A stretch of 64,000 nt of DNA from Aeromonas eucrenophila (lineage in GTDB: Bacteria; Pseudomonadota; Gammaproteobacteria; Enterobacterales; Aeromonadaceae). Where the stretch lies: the NCBI RefSeq assembly GCF_000819865.1, contig NZ_CDDF01000016.1, positions 62,001 to 126,000 of the forward strand. The letters run 5' to 3'. A model generated the notes under the pieces. It was not told where the DNA came from. It made no database searches and saw nothing but the letters and a program-made list of their open reading frames with translations. This document shows positions 28,729-40,694 of this stretch, in pieces. Made by a program: the position numbers and the translations under genes. Numbering within the stretch: position 1 is the stretch's first letter; every line of letters starts with the position of its first letter.

Positions 28729-31445
28729 CTAGATACGGTCTGCGGGCCCGTGTGCTGGCTTTTACCATATTGCCAACCCTCATCATCGGCGGTCTGATAG
28801 CCGGTTATTTCACCTTCCACCGCTATCATCAGCTGGAAAACAACCTGATAGATCAGGGCATCAACATCATCGAGCCCCTGGCCATCGCCAGCGAATACGG
28901 CATGACCCAGCACAGCCGCGAGTCCCTCAAGCGGCTGATCGGGCTGACCCATCGCAAGAATTCCCCCTTCATCAAGTCCATCGCCGTCTTCACCCAGGAC
29001 AACCAGCTGTTCGTCACCTCCAACTACCACAGGGACTTCGGCCAGCTGCGCCTGCCCGATGGCAGCGCCATTCCGGAGCTGACCAGCGTCTCCTTCAACG
29101 GCGACGACATCATATTGCGCACTCCGATCCAGGCCGAGACCAGCCTGGACGGCTTCCCCCTGCCGAGCGATCTGGAGCCGCCGGTGATCGGCTACATCTC
29201 CATGCAGCTCGCCACCGACAGGGCCATCGTCCTGCAGTATCGGGATGCCTTCTTCGCCGTGCTCATGGTGCTCATCGGCCTCGCCATCAGCACCCTGTTC
29301 GGCTTCCGGTTGGTCAAGAGCGTGACCCAGCCCATCACCGATATGGTGCAAGCGGTGCACCGGATCAGGGAGGGGCGGCTAGATACCCGGGTCAGCGGCC
29401 AGCTCACCGGCGAGCTGGACATGCTGAAAAACGGCATCAACGCCATGGCCAAGGCGCTGTCTGAATACCATGAGGAGATGCAGCAGAACATCGATCAGGC
29501 CACTTCCGACTTGCGCGAGACCCTGGAACAGATAGAGATCCAGAACGTCGAGCTCGACATGGCGAAGAAGCGGGCCCAGGAGGCGGCCAGGGTCAAGTCG
29601 GAGTTCCTTGCCAACATGTCCCACGAGCTGCGCACCCCCCTGAACGGCGTCATCGGCTTCACCCGCCAGCTGCTCAAGACCAGCCTGACCCCGAATCAGG
29701 CCGACTACATGCAGACCATCGAAAAGTCGGCACGCAACCTGCTCGGCATCATCAACGACATCCTCGATTTCTCGAAGCTCGAGGCCGGCAAGCTGCAGCT
29801 GGAGCACATCCCCTTCAGCCTGCGCGACACCCTCAACGAGACCATGCACCTGCTGGGCCCGAGCGCCCACGACAAGCAACTGGAGCTCTCCTTGCAGGTG
29901 GATGCCGCGGTGCCGGACTACCTCACCGGCGATCCCATGCGTCTGCAGCAGGTGCTGACCAACCTCACCGGCAACGCCATCAAGTTCACCGAGCACGGTA
30001 ACGTGGATGTCCGCGTCGAGCAGACCGGCGGTGCCCACGGCAACAAGGTGCGCCTCAAGGTGCTGATCCGCGATACCGGCATCGGCATCTCCGAGGAGCA
30101 GCAGCGCCAGCTGTTCCAGGCCTTCAACCAGGCCGACTCCTCGATCTCGCGCCGCTATGGCGGTACCGGTCTCGGCCTCGTCATCACCCAGAAGCTGGTG
30201 CAGCAGATGGGCGGCCAGATCCGGTTCGAATCCGAATTCGGCAAGGGCTCCGTCTTCTCCTTCAACCTGGAGCTGGATGTCTCCCCCCTGCCCCAGACCG
30301 ACCGGCTGCCGCTGGACGGGATCCAGGGCAAGCGGGTCTGGCTGCTGGAGCCAGATCCCTTCGCCCACGCCTCCCTGCACGTCCTGCTGGCCGAATGGCA
30401 GCTGGATGTGCAATCCCTGTCTATCGACGCCGACTGGCCAGAGATGAACAGTCAGGACATCGTCATCATCGGCAGCAGCACCCTGCATACCCCGCAGCAG
30501 GTGATCCGCCGCCTCGATGCCCTGAGCGGACAACACAACACCATAGTGGTGCTCAGCAGCCACGAGCCAGCCCTGTATGACGCCATGCAGGCCCACGGCG
30601 CCCAGCACTGTCTCTCCAAGCCCATCAATCACCGCAAGCTGCTCAACGCCCTGCTCTCTCCCGAGGCCGTCCGGAGCATACCGCTGCCGGCCCCGTCACA
30701 GCGTCAGGTGCAGGACGTCAAGGTGCTGGCGGTGGATGACAATGCCGCCAACCTCAAGCTGATCGCGGCCATGCTCAAGGAGATGGTGAGCCAGGTGGTG
30801 GTGTGCAAGAACGGCAAGGAGGCGGTCAGCCTGGCCCAGAGCCAGCCGTTCGACATCATCTTCATGGATATACAGATGCCGATCATGGACGGCATCAGCG
30901 CCACCCAGGCCATTCGCCACCACTCCCTCAACACCGAGACTCCCATAGTCGCGGTCACCGCCCACGCCATTCCCGGCGAGCGGGAACGGCTGATCCGCCA
31001 GGGCATGGACGACTATCTGGCCAAGCCCATCGACGAGAGCATGCTGGCGCAGCTCATCACCGACTTCGCCCATCGCCGCCACCAGAATCACGGGGATCAG
31101 CAGATCGACTGGTCCCTCGCCGTGCGCCAGGCCGCCGGCAAGACGGATCTCGCCCTGGAGATGCTGCGCATGCTGCTGGCCAGCTTCGATGAGGTGGAGC
31201 CCGTGCTGGAGGCGACGCTGGCGGGCGAGGTGGACGACGCCGAGGTACTGGCCCAGCTCCATCGTCTCAACGGCGGCTGCGCCTACTCGGGCGTCCCCGG
31301 CCTGCAACGGCTGCTCTCCCAACTGGAGCAGCAGCTACGCGACGGAGTGCCGGTCAGCGAGCTGGAGCCCGAGCTGCTGGAGCTGCAGGATGCGCTGGAG
31401 CAGGTGCGCCAGGAGGCCCCCCGCTACCTCGGGGCGACCGAATAA
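28725..31445 (+). CDS. barA: Hybrid sensor histidine kinase BarA (GacS type)
   Basis: 906 residues (E. coli 918). TM1 is at about 11-30, then a periplasmic domain, TM2 at about 171-192, HAMP, and HisKA with H300 in MSHELRTPLNGVIGF. A HATPase domain, a degenerate receiver (about 540-640), a true receiver with D715 in FMDIQMPIMDG, and a C-terminal Hpt domain with H846 in LHRLNGGC follow. It feeds a phosphorelay to a UvrY/GacA-type regulator controlling carbon storage and virulence. The ATG at 28725 is chosen by match to the family N-terminus. Confidence 0.96.
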   Translation: MTRYGLRARVLAFTILPTLIIGGLIAGYFTFHRYHQLENNLIDQGINIIEPLAIASEYGMTQHSRESLKRLIGLTHRKNSPFIKSIAVFTQDNQLFVTSNYHRDFGQLRLPDGSAIPELTSVSFNGDDIILRTPIQAETSLDGFPLPSDLEPPVIGYISMQLATDRAIVLQYRDAFFAVLMVLIGLAISTLFGFRLVKSVTQPITDMVQAVHRIREGRLDTRVSGQLTGELDMLKNGINAMAKALSEYHEEMQQNIDQATSDLRETLEQIEIQNVELDMAKKRAQEAARVKSEFLANMSHELRTPLNGVIGFTRQLLKTSLTPNQADYMQTIEKSARNLLGIINDILDFSKLEAGKLQLEHIPFSLRDTLNETMHLLGPSAHDKQLELSLQVDAAVPDYLTGDPMRLQQVLTNLTGNAIKFTEHGNVDVRVEQTGGAHGNKVRLKVLIRDTGIGISEEQQRQLFQAFNQADSSISRRYGGTGLGLVITQKLVQQMGGQIRFESEFGKGSVFSFNLELDVSPLPQTDRLPLDGIQGKRVWLLEPDPFAHASLHVLLAEWQLDVQSLSIDADWPEMNSQDIVIIGSSTLHTPQQVIRRLDALSGQHNTIVVLSSHEPALYDAMQAHGAQHCLSKPINHRKLLNALLSPEAVRSIPLPAPSQRQVQDVKVLAVDDNAANLKLIAAMLKEMVSQVVVCKNGKEAVSLAQSQPFDIIFMDIQMPIMDGISATQAIRHHSLNTETPIVAVTAHAIPGERERLIRQGMDDYLAKPIDESMLAQLITDFAHRRHQNHGDQQIDWSLAVRQAAGKTDLALEMLRMLLASFDEVEPVLEATLAGEVDDAEVLAQLHRLNGGCAYSGVPGLQRLLSQLEQQLRDGVPVSELEPELLELQDALEQVRQEAPRYLGATE

Positions 31446-31575
31446 GCCGTCGTTATGACAGGATGGCGGCTCATCGGCGCGGGCGGCATCCATGATGGGA
31501 TCGGGCAAAGCAGCCGCTTTTGATGGCGGTAAGCTCGACAGATGGTAAAATCGCGCCGTTTCCACAGGAGTCAAC

Positions 31576-32055
31576 ATGACGAATAACGATATTCTGCGCC
31601 GTCTGCGCTACGCCCTCACCATCAGCAACGACCAGATGGTCGATATGTTTGCCAAGGGCAACCTGACCGTCGATCACGCCCAACTGCACAGCTGGTTGCT
31701 CAAAGGCGCCGAGGAAGGGGAAGAGCAGGAAGCGGGCTTTGTCGCCTGCCCCGACGCCGCCCTGAGCCAGTTCCTCGACGGCTTCATCATCGCCCGCCGC
31801 GGTGTGAAAGAAGGCGCCCCCGCCCAGGTGGTCCCGAACCGGATCAACAACAACCTGATCCTGCGCAAGCTGCGGATCGGCCTGGACTACAAGGAAGAGG
31901 ACATGCTCAGCACCCTGAAGCTCGCCAACTTCAACCTGTCCAAGTCCGAACTCAGTGCCCTGTTCCGCTCCAAGGATCACAAGCACTACCAGGATTGCGG
32001 GGATCAGATCCTGCGCAACTTCCTCATTGGCCTCACTGCCAAGCATCGCGCTTGA
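31576..32055 (+). CDS. yehS: DUF1456 family protein YehS
   Basis: 159 residues consisting of two tandem DUF1456 repeats. Each has the pattern N-N-x-I-L-R-x-L-R-x-x-L (residues 3-14 and about 92-103) followed by LSKSELSALFRSKDHKHYxxCGDQxLRNFLxGL in the second. Family function is not established. AGGAG precedes the ATG at 31576. It is followed by amiD after a 21-base gap and may share its transcript. Confidence 0.92.
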   Translation: MTNNDILRRLRYALTISNDQMVDMFAKGNLTVDHAQLHSWLLKGAEEGEEQEAGFVACPDAALSQFLDGFIIARRGVKEGAPAQVVPNRINNNLILRKLRIGLDYKEEDMLSTLKLANFNLSKSELSALFRSKDHKHYQDCGDQILRNFLIGLTAKHRA

Positions 32056-32076
32056 CATAGGCACCACGCCCAAGCC

Positions 32077-32958
32077 ATGGACCAGCGCCACTCACCGTCA
32101 GCCCGCATCAGGATGGCCGGTGAGCGGTGCTGGTCGCTCTGTCTGCTTGTTCTGCTGCTGACCGCCTGTCAGCCCGCACCCAAACCTGCTTCCTACCGCC
32201 TCGATACCCGCCATGTCAGCGCCAACCAGAATGAGCGCATCGCCTTCCTGATCCTGCACTACACGGATGAGGACGACGCCCACTCCCTGCGTCTGCTGAC
32301 CGAGCCCGAGCACAAGGTGAGTGCCCACTACCTTGTCCCACGCGACACCGAGCAACGCCCGCTCCCCGTCTATCAGCTGGTGCCCGACAGCCAGCGTGCC
32401 TGGCATGCTGGCCGCAGCCGCTGGCAGCAATATGCGGGGCTCAACGCCAGCTCGCTCGGCATCGAGATAGTCAACCTGGGCTACGACGAGCAGGAAGCCG
32501 ATCTCCCCGTTCAACTGCGCCACTGGCAGCCCTATACCCCCGCCCAGATCGCCGCCGTCGGTGCCCTCAGTCGGGAGCTGGTCCAGCGCTACCAGATACC
32601 GCCGACCCAGGTGTTGGGGCACAGCGACGTCGCCCCCGAGCGCAAGCAGGATCCCGGCCCGCTCTTCCCCTGGCGTGAGCTGGCCCTGACATACGGCGTC
32701 GGTGCCTGGCCGGACGAGGCCAGGGTCGCCGCCCTGCAACAAGCTCCTCCGCCCACCTGGGATGTGCTCCAGTGGCAGCAGGGGCTCGCACGCTACGGCT
32801 ATGGCATTGCCCCCAGCGGCCTCTGGGATGAGCAGAGCCGCGCCGTGCTGCGCGCCTTCCAGCTCCACTTTCGCCCCGCCCTGGTCAGCGGCGAACCGGA
32901 TGCCGAGAGCCAGGCCATCTTGATGGCACTGCTGGAACGTTACTTCCCGGCCCACTGA
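32077..32958 (+). CDS. amiD: N-acetylmuramoyl-L-alanine amidase, AmiD-type lipoprotein
   Basis: 293 residues from 32077. The N-terminus has a lipoprotein signal with lipobox LLTAC (Cys31; Cys19 if translation starts at the in-frame ATG 32113, which gives a more usual signal length). An amidase_2 domain follows, with the zinc histidine in LILHYTDED, WHAG and the HSDVAPERKQDPGP motif. A C-terminal peptidoglycan-binding domain ends in FRPALVSGEPDAESQAI. It cleaves the amide bond in anhydro- and normal muropeptides on the periplasmic face of the outer membrane. Confidence 0.92.
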   Translation: MDQRHSPSARIRMAGERCWSLCLLVLLLTACQPAPKPASYRLDTRHVSANQNERIAFLILHYTDEDDAHSLRLLTEPEHKVSAHYLVPRDTEQRPLPVYQLVPDSQRAWHAGRSRWQQYAGLNASSLGIEIVNLGYDEQEADLPVQLRHWQPYTPAQIAAVGALSRELVQRYQIPPTQVLGHSDVAPERKQDPGPLFPWRELALTYGVGAWPDEARVAALQQAPPPTWDVLQWQQGLARYGYGIAPSGLWDEQSRAVLRAFQLHFRPALVSGEPDAESQAILMALLERYFPAH

Positions 32959-32976
32959 ATTCCGGCGCTGAAAAAC

Positions 32977-33004
32977 AACAAGGGACGCCGTGGCGTCCCT
33001 TGTT
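32977..33004. terminator. Bidirectional terminator between amiD and pdxJ
   Basis: A perfect 12 bp stem AACAAGGGACGC/GCGTCCCTTGTT with a 4-base loop lies between the convergent genes. Confidence 0.85.
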
Positions 33005-33027
33005 CGTTCGATCCCGATAATCCGGCA

Positions 33028-33765
33028 TCAGATCCCCTGACGGGCTTCCTGCATCAGCAGACGCATGTCGCTGACCGCCTTGGCCAGACCGTCGAAGGCG
33101 GCGCGGCCTATGATGGCGTGACCGATGTTGAGCTCATAGAGCTCGGGGATGGCGGCGATGGCCTTGACGTTGTGGTAATGCAGGCCGTGGCCGGCATTGA
33201 CCTTGAGCCCCTTGCCGGCGGCATAGGAGGCACCGGCGGCGATGCGCTTGAACTCGGCGTTGCGCTCCGCATCCGTGGTGGCATCGGCGTAGCGACCGGT
33301 GTGGATCTCGATGAAGGGGGCACCACTCGCGGCGGCGGCGTCGATCTGCAGCGGATCCGCATCGATAAACAGCGACACCTGAGCGCCGACGGCGGCCAGA
33401 CGGGTCACCGCATCGGTGATCTTGTCGAGCTGACCGGCCACGTCCAGGCCACCCTCAGTAGTCACCTCGGTGCGCTTCTCCGGCACCAGGCAGACGAACT
33501 GGGGCTGGATACGCTGGGCGATGCCGATCATCTCCTCGGTCACCGCCATCTCCAGGTTCATCCTGGTCTGGATGGTCTGGCGCAGGACCTCCACATCGCG
33601 GTCGGTGATGTGGCGGCGATCTTCCCGCAGGTGGATCGTGATGCCATCGGCACCGGCCTGCTCGGCCACGAAGGCGGCCTGTACCGGATCCGGGTACTGG
33701 GTGCCGCGGGCATTGCGCAGGGTGGCGATATGGTCGATGTTCACACCCAGGTAGATCTCGCTCAT
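33028..33765 (-). CDS. pdxJ: Pyridoxine 5'-phosphate synthase
   Basis: 245 residues (E. coli 243). TIM-barrel motifs [33 protein letters not shown] and [13 protein letters not shown] are intact. It condenses deoxyxylulose 5-phosphate and aminoacetone phosphate in the vitamin B6 pathway. It is last in the lepA-lepB-rnc-era-recO-pdxJ string. The 158-base gap to recO holds an 8 bp hairpin at 33797-33816 without a T-run. Confidence 0.97.
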   Translation of the reverse strand: MSEIYLGVNIDHIATLRNARGTQYPDPVQAAFVAEQAGADGITIHLREDRRHITDRDVEVLRQTIQTRMNLEMAVTEEMIGIAQRIQPQFVCLVPEKRTEVTTEGGLDVAGQLDKITDAVTRLAAVGAQVSLFIDADPLQIDAAAASGAPFIEIHTGRYADATTDAERNAEFKRIAAGASYAAGKGLKVNAGHGLHYHNVKAIAAIPELYELNIGHAIIGRAAFDGLAKAVSDMRLLMQEARQGI

Positions 33766-33923
33766 TGCTTACTCCTTGATACAGGTCATCTGTTCGGGCT
33801 GGCGAGTGCGCCAGCCTCGTCTGTCCATGGGCCGCCACCTGTCGATATTTGCACGCAGATGGCAGTTTTATATGCTTAAAGTGGCAGATTTGAATACATA
33901 AACGGCCGCTTTGTTTTCCTAAA

Positions 33924-34634
33924 TCAGCCTGAAACACTGCCTCTGCGCTTCAGAAACAGCTCCCGGCTCTTTAGCTGCCGTTTCCCCAGATAAGGTTGCA
34001 GCGCCAGCCGGCTGAAACGCTTGGCCGCCTGCAGCAAGGGAGGGCTGTCGAAACGCCCCTCGGCGAAGGCCAGCAGGTGGGCGCCGAGGAAGAGAGTACG
34101 GGGATCCGGCGCCCGCTCGCAAGCGACAAAGCCGAGCTCCCGCTCGAAGCCATACAGCAGGGCTGGCTGGATCGGGGATTCGTCGTCGGCGGCGTATTCA
34201 AAATCCACCGCGTAGCCGAGGGCCTGCAGCAGCAGGAACTCGAAGCGACGCAGGGGAAGCTCGGGGGTCTCGCCATCCGCCAGCGCCATCAGGGCGCGGG
34301 CATAGGCGTCGAACACCTCGGGGAAGGGGGTATGGGCTTCTAGCAGGTAGTAGACCAGCTCGTTCAGGTAGAGGCCGTAAAACAGTCGATCGCCCCCCAG
34401 ACGCAGGGAGTGATCCGGGCATTCGACCTGGGCGAGGTTCTTGAGGTCCCCCTTGCCGCGCCAGCTGATGGTGAGCAGGGAGAAGGGCTGCAACAGCCCC
34501 TTCAGAGGGGAGCGTGGCCCGCGAGAACCGCGAGCCACCAGGGTAAATCGGCCACTATCCTGGGTAAAGACCTCGACCAGCTGGCTGGTCTCCCGATAGG
34601 GCCGACTGTGGATAACGAAAGCCGGACTCAGCAA
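33924..34634 (-). CDS. recO: DNA repair protein RecO
   Basis: 236 residues. An N-terminal OB-fold has FVIHSRPYRETSQLVEVFTQ and LKGLLQPFSLL; a helical C-terminal part ends PYLGKRQLKSRELF. It works with RecR to load RecA onto SSB-coated DNA. It starts 14 bases after the era stop in the conserved rnc-era-recO order. It lacks the zinc-finger cysteines found in some RecO proteins, as in E. coli. Confidence 0.95.
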   Translation of the reverse strand: MLSPAFVIHSRPYRETSQLVEVFTQDSGRFTLVARGSRGPRSPLKGLLQPFSLLTISWRGKGDLKNLAQVECPDHSLRLGGDRLFYGLYLNELVYYLLEAHTPFPEVFDAYARALMALADGETPELPLRRFEFLLLQALGYAVDFEYAADDESPIQPALLYGFERELGFVACERAPDPRTLFLGAHLLAFAEGRFDSPPLLQAAKRFSRLALQPYLGKRQLKSRELFLKRRGSVSG

Positions 34635-34648
34635 TCGCGCATCGCCAC

Positions 34649-35554
34649 TTAATCGTCCCCATAACCGAGACTACGCAGGGCGCGCTCGTCATCAGCCCAG
34701 CCGGATTTGACCTTGACCCACAGCTCCAGGTGCACCTTGTTCTGGAACAGCCGTTCCATGTCGAGGCGTGCTTCTGTGCCTATGGTCTTGATCTTCTCGC
34801 CCTTGTTGCCGATGACCATCTTCTTCTGGCCATCGCGCTCCACCAGTATCAGGCCATGGATGTGGTACAGACCGTTCTCCTCGACCTTGAAGCGTTCGAT
34901 CTCCACCGTCACCGAGTAGGGCAGCTCCTCACCGGTGAAGCGCATCAGCTTCTCGCGGATGATCTCGGACGCCATGAAGCGGGACGAGCGGTCGGTCACG
35001 TAGTCTTCCGGGAAGAAGTGGTTGTTTTCCGGCAGCAGATCCTTGGCCCATTCGCGGATCTTGCCCACGTTGGTGCCCTTCTCGGCACTGATGGGCAGGA
35101 TGTGGGCGAAGTTCATCTGCTGGCCGAGCCACTCCAGGTGGGGCAGCAGATCTTCCTTTTCCTTCACGTTGTCGATCTTGTTGACCGCCAGCACCACGGG
35201 ACAGGGCAGGTGGCGCAGCTTGCCGAGCACCATCTCGTCATCCTTGGTCCAGTGGGTCCCGTCGACCATGAACACCACCATGGCCACGTCCCCGAGGGAG
35301 CTGGTGGCGGCGCGGTTCATCAACCGGTTGATGGCCCGCTTCTCTTCGATGTGCAGGCCCGGGGTATCCACATAGATGGTCTGATAGTTGTCCTCGGTGT
35401 CGATCCCCAGGATCCGGTGACGGGTAGTCTGGGGCTTCTTCGAGGTGATGCTGACCTTCTGGCCAAGCAGCTTGTTCAGCAGGGTGGACTTGCCCACATT
35501 GGGGCGGCCCACGATGGCGACAAAGCCGCAATAAGTGGTATCTGTATCTGTCAT
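34649..35554 (-). CDS. era: GTPase Era
   Basis: 301 residues as in E. coli. G1 is [15 protein letters not shown]3 is DTPGLH and G4 is NKIDN. The C-terminal KH domain has [17 protein letters not shown]. It binds the 3' end of 16S rRNA in 30S maturation. Its start overlaps the end of rnc by 4 bases (ATGA). Confidence 0.98.
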   Translation of the reverse strand: MTDTDTTYCGFVAIVGRPNVGKSTLLNKLLGQKVSITSKKPQTTRHRILGIDTEDNYQTIYVDTPGLHIEEKRAINRLMNRAATSSLGDVAMVVFMVDGTHWTKDDEMVLGKLRHLPCPVVLAVNKIDNVKEKEDLLPHLEWLGQQMNFAHILPISAEKGTNVGKIREWAKDLLPENNHFFPEDYVTDRSSRFMASEIIREKLMRFTGEELPYSVTVEIERFKVEENGLYHIHGLILVERDGQKKMVIGNKGEKIKTIGTEARLDMERLFQNKVHLELWVKVKSGWADDERALRSLGYGDD

Positions 35555-36222
35555 GACAATCTTTCCAATGCTTGCTGCGCCGCTGCCTGTTCGGCCTTGC
35601 GACGACTGGTGCCGACCCCGACCAGCGGACCCGCCAGGCCATCTACCTCACACTGGACGGTAAACTCCTGGTTGTGGGCTTCGCCCTTGACGTTGGTCAC
35701 TGTGTAGGTCGGTAGGGATTTGCGGGTTCCCTGCAAAATTTCCTGTAGCCGGGTCTTGGGGTCCTTCTGCTCTATGCCTGGTTTGATCTCGTCCAGGCGG
35801 CTGGCGTACCAGCTAAGCAACAGGGTCCGCACCGTCTCCAGATTGGTATCCAGATAGACGGCGCCGATGACCGCCTCGACCGTGTCGGCCAGGATAGACT
35901 CGCGGCGGAATCCGCCACTTTTCAGCTCGCCCGGTCCCAGGATCAGGTGATCGCCGAGGTCAAATTCCCGGCCGAGTTCGGCTAGCGTCTTCTCGCGCAC
36001 CAGGGTGGCGCGCATCCGGCTGAGATCCCCTTCCGCCGCTTGCGGGAAGCGGTGGAAGAGTTCGTCGGCAATCACCAGACTCAGGATGGAGTCACCCAGA
36101 AATTCCAGTCGCTCGTTGTGACGGGAACCGGCGCTGCGGTGCGTCAAGGCCCGGGTCAGTCGTTCCTGATCCTGAAAGACATGCCCGAGACGGGACTGCA
36201 GTCTGTTCATCTTGATATTCAT
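35551..36222 (-). CDS. rnc: Ribonuclease III
   Basis: 223 residues (E. coli 226). The RNase III signature [14 protein letters not shown] with the metal-binding acids is present, as is the second acidic site in [20 protein letters not shown]-terminal double-stranded RNA-binding domain ends [17 protein letters not shown]. It processes rRNA precursors and structured mRNAs. It directly abuts lepB (next base) and overlaps era. Confidence 0.98.
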   Translation of the reverse strand: MNIKMNRLQSRLGHVFQDQERLTRALTHRSAGSRHNERLEFLGDSILSLVIADELFHRFPQAAEGDLSRMRATLVREKTLAELGREFDLGDHLILGPGELKSGGFRRESILADTVEAVIGAVYLDTNLETVRTLLLSWYASRLDEIKPGIEQKDPKTRLQEILQGTRKSLPTYTVTNVKGEAHNQEFTVQCEVDGLAGPLVGVGTSRRKAEQAAAQQALERLS

Positions 36223-37146
36223 TTACTGTATTCCGCCGATGCGGTTGAAGCGCACGCCAGTCGGCACCCAGCTTGGCAAGCTGGAACCTTCCTCGCGCTC
36301 AAATTCGAAGCTGATCCAGATGGCAACGGCCTTGCCCACCAGATTCTGCTCGGGCACGAAGCCCCAGAACCGGCTGTCGGTGCTGTTGTCGCGGTTGTCG
36401 CCCATCACGAAATAGTGGCCTTCCGGCACCACCCACTCATCCGGGTAGGTGCCCGGCTGGCGGTAGTAACGATCCACCAGATCCGGCATCAGGGGATTGC
36501 GCAGGGTTTCGTGAGGGACGTTGCCGAGCTGTTCGGTGTAGCGATCCAGCGGGATCCCCATCTGGCTGAACTCACCCCGTTGTTCAAACTTGACGTCGAG
36601 CTTCTTGAAGCCCGGGCACGTTTTCCCTTCCTGCTCCTCGCACTTGGGCCGAATCATCAGCTCCTTGTTGCGATAGATGACCCTGTCCCCCGGCATGCCG
36701 ACCACCCGCTTGATGTAGTCAATCCGGGTATCCAGCGGATACTTGAACACCACCACATCGCCGCGCGCAGGCTTGCCTGTCTCGAGGAACTGGGTGTTGG
36801 TCACGGGATCCTTGAGACCGTAGGCAAACTTCTCCACCAGGATGAAGTCACCCACCAGCAGGGTCGGCATCATGGAGCCAGAGGGGATCTGGAACGGCTC
36901 GAAGATGAAGGAACGCAGGATCAGCACCAGCGCGATGACCGGGAAGACCCCACCGGTCTGTTCGATCCAGACCGGCATGGGGGCCACCTTGGCCAGCGTC
37001 TTCTCGTCGACATTCGGGCCGGCATTGGCGCGGGCCGCCGCAATCTTGGCCGCCCGTTGCTTGGACCAGACCAGCTTGTCGACGGTCCAGATGATGCCGG
37101 TCAGGACGGTGACAATCGCCAGGATCAGGGAAAAGGTGCTAGCCAT
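36223..37146 (-). CDS. lepB: Signal peptidase I
   Basis: 307 residues. TM segments lie at about 5-22 and 66-82; the periplasmic catalytic domain has S91 in IPSGSMMPTL and K146 in DYIKRVVGMPGD. The conserved GDNRDNSTDSRFWGFVP motif is near the C-terminus. It removes signal peptides from secreted proteins. It sits between lepA and rnc with 1-4 base spacing, as in E. coli. Confidence 0.97.
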   Translation of the reverse strand: MASTFSLILAIVTVLTGIIWTVDKLVWSKQRAAKIAAARANAGPNVDEKTLAKVAPMPVWIEQTGGVFPVIALVLILRSFIFEPFQIPSGSMMPTLLVGDFILVEKFAYGLKDPVTNTQFLETGKPARGDVVVFKYPLDTRIDYIKRVVGMPGDRVIYRNKELMIRPKCEEQEGKTCPGFKKLDVKFEQRGEFSQMGIPLDRYTEQLGNVPHETLRNPLMPDLVDRYYRQPGTYPDEWVVPEGHYFVMGDNRDNSTDSRFWGFVPEQNLVGKAVAIWISFEFEREEGSSLPSWVPTGVRFNRIGGIQ

Positions 37147-37149
37147 CGA

Positions 37150-38943
<1,794 letters not shown>

Positions 38944-39059
38944 CGAGCAAGAATCACTCAAAATTAAGTTAGGGTCGGATATGAGGGCAGGATTTTACTG
39001 GATAACCCGGTCGACGGCCAATCTTTAGTCGACGGGCACCAGAAATAGCACCTTGCCAA

Positions 39060-39117
39060 TCACGCGTGCTGGCGGGCATCGAGCGCCACGCCGAGCATGA
39101 AAGAGCCAGATATTGAA
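39060..39117 (-). repeat. Degenerate tandem copy of the 3' end of rseC
   Basis: Just downstream of rseC the minus strand reads M-L-G-V-A-L-D-A-R-Q-H-A-stop, against the RseC end M-L-G-V-V-L-S-T-R-H-L-S-stop. Upstream of this, AATAT-CTGGCTCTTTC aligns to AATATGGTCCTCGC with one inserted base. The offset between stop codons is 69 bp. Confidence 0.65.
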
Positions 39118-39128
39118 TCTGGCCAGTG

Positions 39129-39590
39129 TCAGGAGAGGTGGCGGGTACTGAGTACCACACCGAGCATGCGAGGACCATATTCCCCTTGCTCGAGCCTTGC
39201 GGAAAAGTAACGAACCAGTAAAAAACCTAAGGTACCACCGAGCAGGCAACTGAGGATGGTTACCCCCTCCCCCGCCGACAACAGCGGTGCCAGCCAGAGC
39301 TGACCCAGGATGGCGCCGAGCAGCAGGCAGAACAGCGGCAGCACATACACCAAGGCCGCGCCGCGCAATATGCTCGCCTGGGGAATGCCGAGGCGGATCT
39401 GCTGACCGACCATGACCTCACCGGTGAGGGCGACCCGCAGCCGCTGCGACGTCATGGGGAAGGCCTTGGCGACGGTGCCGGTACCGCAGTTGGACTGCTG
39501 ATGGCAGCCGCTGCAGGCGGAGCGTCGTTCGCACTCCACCCAGGCATGGGTTCCCTCGATGGCGACCACAGTCGCCAGCTCTTCACTCAT
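39129..39590 (-). CDS. rseC: SoxR-reducing / sigma-E system protein RseC
   Basis: 153 residues. The N-terminal cytoplasmic part has a four-cysteine pattern (CERRSACSGCHQQSNC), followed by two transmembrane segments (about 72-95 and 103-125) and a short tail. In E. coli RseC modulates sigma-E mildly and takes part in reduction of SoxR. AGGTGAG precedes the ATG at 39590. It is the last gene of rpoE-rseABC. Its 3' end is duplicated downstream. Confidence 0.93.
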   Translation of the reverse strand: MSEELATVVAIEGTHAWVECERRSACSGCHQQSNCGTGTVAKAFPMTSQRLRVALTGEVMVGQQIRLGIPQASILRGAALVYVLPLFCLLLGAILGQLWLAPLLSAGEGVTILSCLLGGTLGFLLVRYFSARLEQGEYGPRMLGVVLSTRHLS

Positions 39591-39692
39591 GTTACTCACC
39601 TGACGGCTCCAGACTAACAGCAATGGATTTATCCAATCTGAACACGCCCGTCCCGCCGCGGCAAGCCAAATAGGTGTATCTCGGAGGAAGCT

Positions 39693-40673
39693 TTATTGCA
39701 CCGCCTCGTTGCGCGCCAGCGGTTGCACCGACTCGGCGATGCGTTTTGCGGTCTCGGCCGGGACCTCACCTACCACGGTGATCTCCACCCCGACCTCGTT
39801 GACATAGCTCACCAGCGAGGTGGCGCCCTGGCGTATCAGCTGCTGGCGCACCGCCTGCTTGGGATCGACCCGGGAGACATAGACGGAGAGATCCACCAGC
39901 CCATCGGAGAGCATCATGTAGTCCACCGGCTGGCTGGTGCTGACCAGCTGATGCCGATCCTGAGAGAGCACCTTGAATCCACCCGGCAACCAGGTCAGGT
40001 GCCAGCTCAGGCTCTGCTGGGGCGTAGGATAAGCGTCTTCCAACGCCAGTGCCTCGGGCAGCTTGCTGTTGGCCAGGGTCACCAGCCAGGGAGCCGGGGT
40101 CGATTGCCTGTCCAGATCCACGCCCAGCACCTGTTCCACCAGGTTGCCTTCCCGATCCACCATGTCGACTCGCAGCAACAGATGACTCTGCTCGTCAACC
40201 CAGAGCACGAAGCCGTATTTGTCCGCCTCTTTGGGCACCAGCCTCACCACCTGGGCCACCAGACCGGCGACCCGGCTGCGGCCAGCCAGAACGGGGTCAT
40301 AGCTCTCCAGCACCCGGGGCAGCGGCATCTTCACCAGGCTCGACCAGACACCGGGGAAACGGGCGCCCTTGAGGGTGTAGGGTTCATGGGTATTTTCGAA
40401 GAAGGTGTATTCGTTCTGGCGTTGCAGGTATTCCACCGTCTTGCCATCGAGATAGCTCAGATGAGCGATCTCCTTGCCATCTATCACCCCGTGACTGAAG
40501 CGAATTGGCTCGAGGCGCCCCTGACGGGCCTTGACCATGGATAACTCGAAATTTTGATGCGAAACGGCACTCTGCATCTGCTGCAACAAGGCCTCGGCCG
40601 ACAGATCGTCGGCCGAGGCCTTGGCACAAATTAGCAGGAGAGAGGCCAGCAGGACACGGCTGGACTGGCGCAC
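39693..40673 (-). CDS. rseB: Sigma-E factor regulatory protein RseB
   Basis: 326 residues with a signal peptide (about 1-21) and two lipoprotein-fold domains. Recognisable stretches are LLQQM, YELSM-type strands, GLVAQVVRLVPKEADKYGFVLWVD and TWLPGGFKV, with a C-terminal ITVVGEVPAETAKRIAESV. It binds periplasmic RseA and shields it from DegS cleavage. It follows rseA with a 21-base gap. Confidence 0.95.
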   Translation of the reverse strand: MRQSSRVLLASLLLICAKASADDLSAEALLQQMQSAVSHQNFELSMVKARQGRLEPIRFSHGVIDGKEIAHLSYLDGKTVEYLQRQNEYTFFENTHEPYTLKGARFPGVWSSLVKMPLPRVLESYDPVLAGRSRVAGLVAQVVRLVPKEADKYGFVLWVDEQSHLLLRVDMVDREGNLVEQVLGVDLDRQSTPAPWLVTLANSKLPEALALEDAYPTPQQSLSWHLTWLPGGFKVLSQDRHQLVSTSQPVDYMMLSDGLVDLSVYVSRVDPKQAVRQQLIRQGATSLVSYVNEVGVEITVVGEVPAETAKRIAESVQPLARNEAVQ

Positions 40674-40694
40674 GATCTGATCCCTAAAAATGCG

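Noticed and set aside
33797..33816. An 8 bp hairpin between recO and pdxJ as a terminator
   Set aside because: There is no T-run on either strand, and recO and pdxJ are usually co-transcribed; kept only as a remark under pdxJ.
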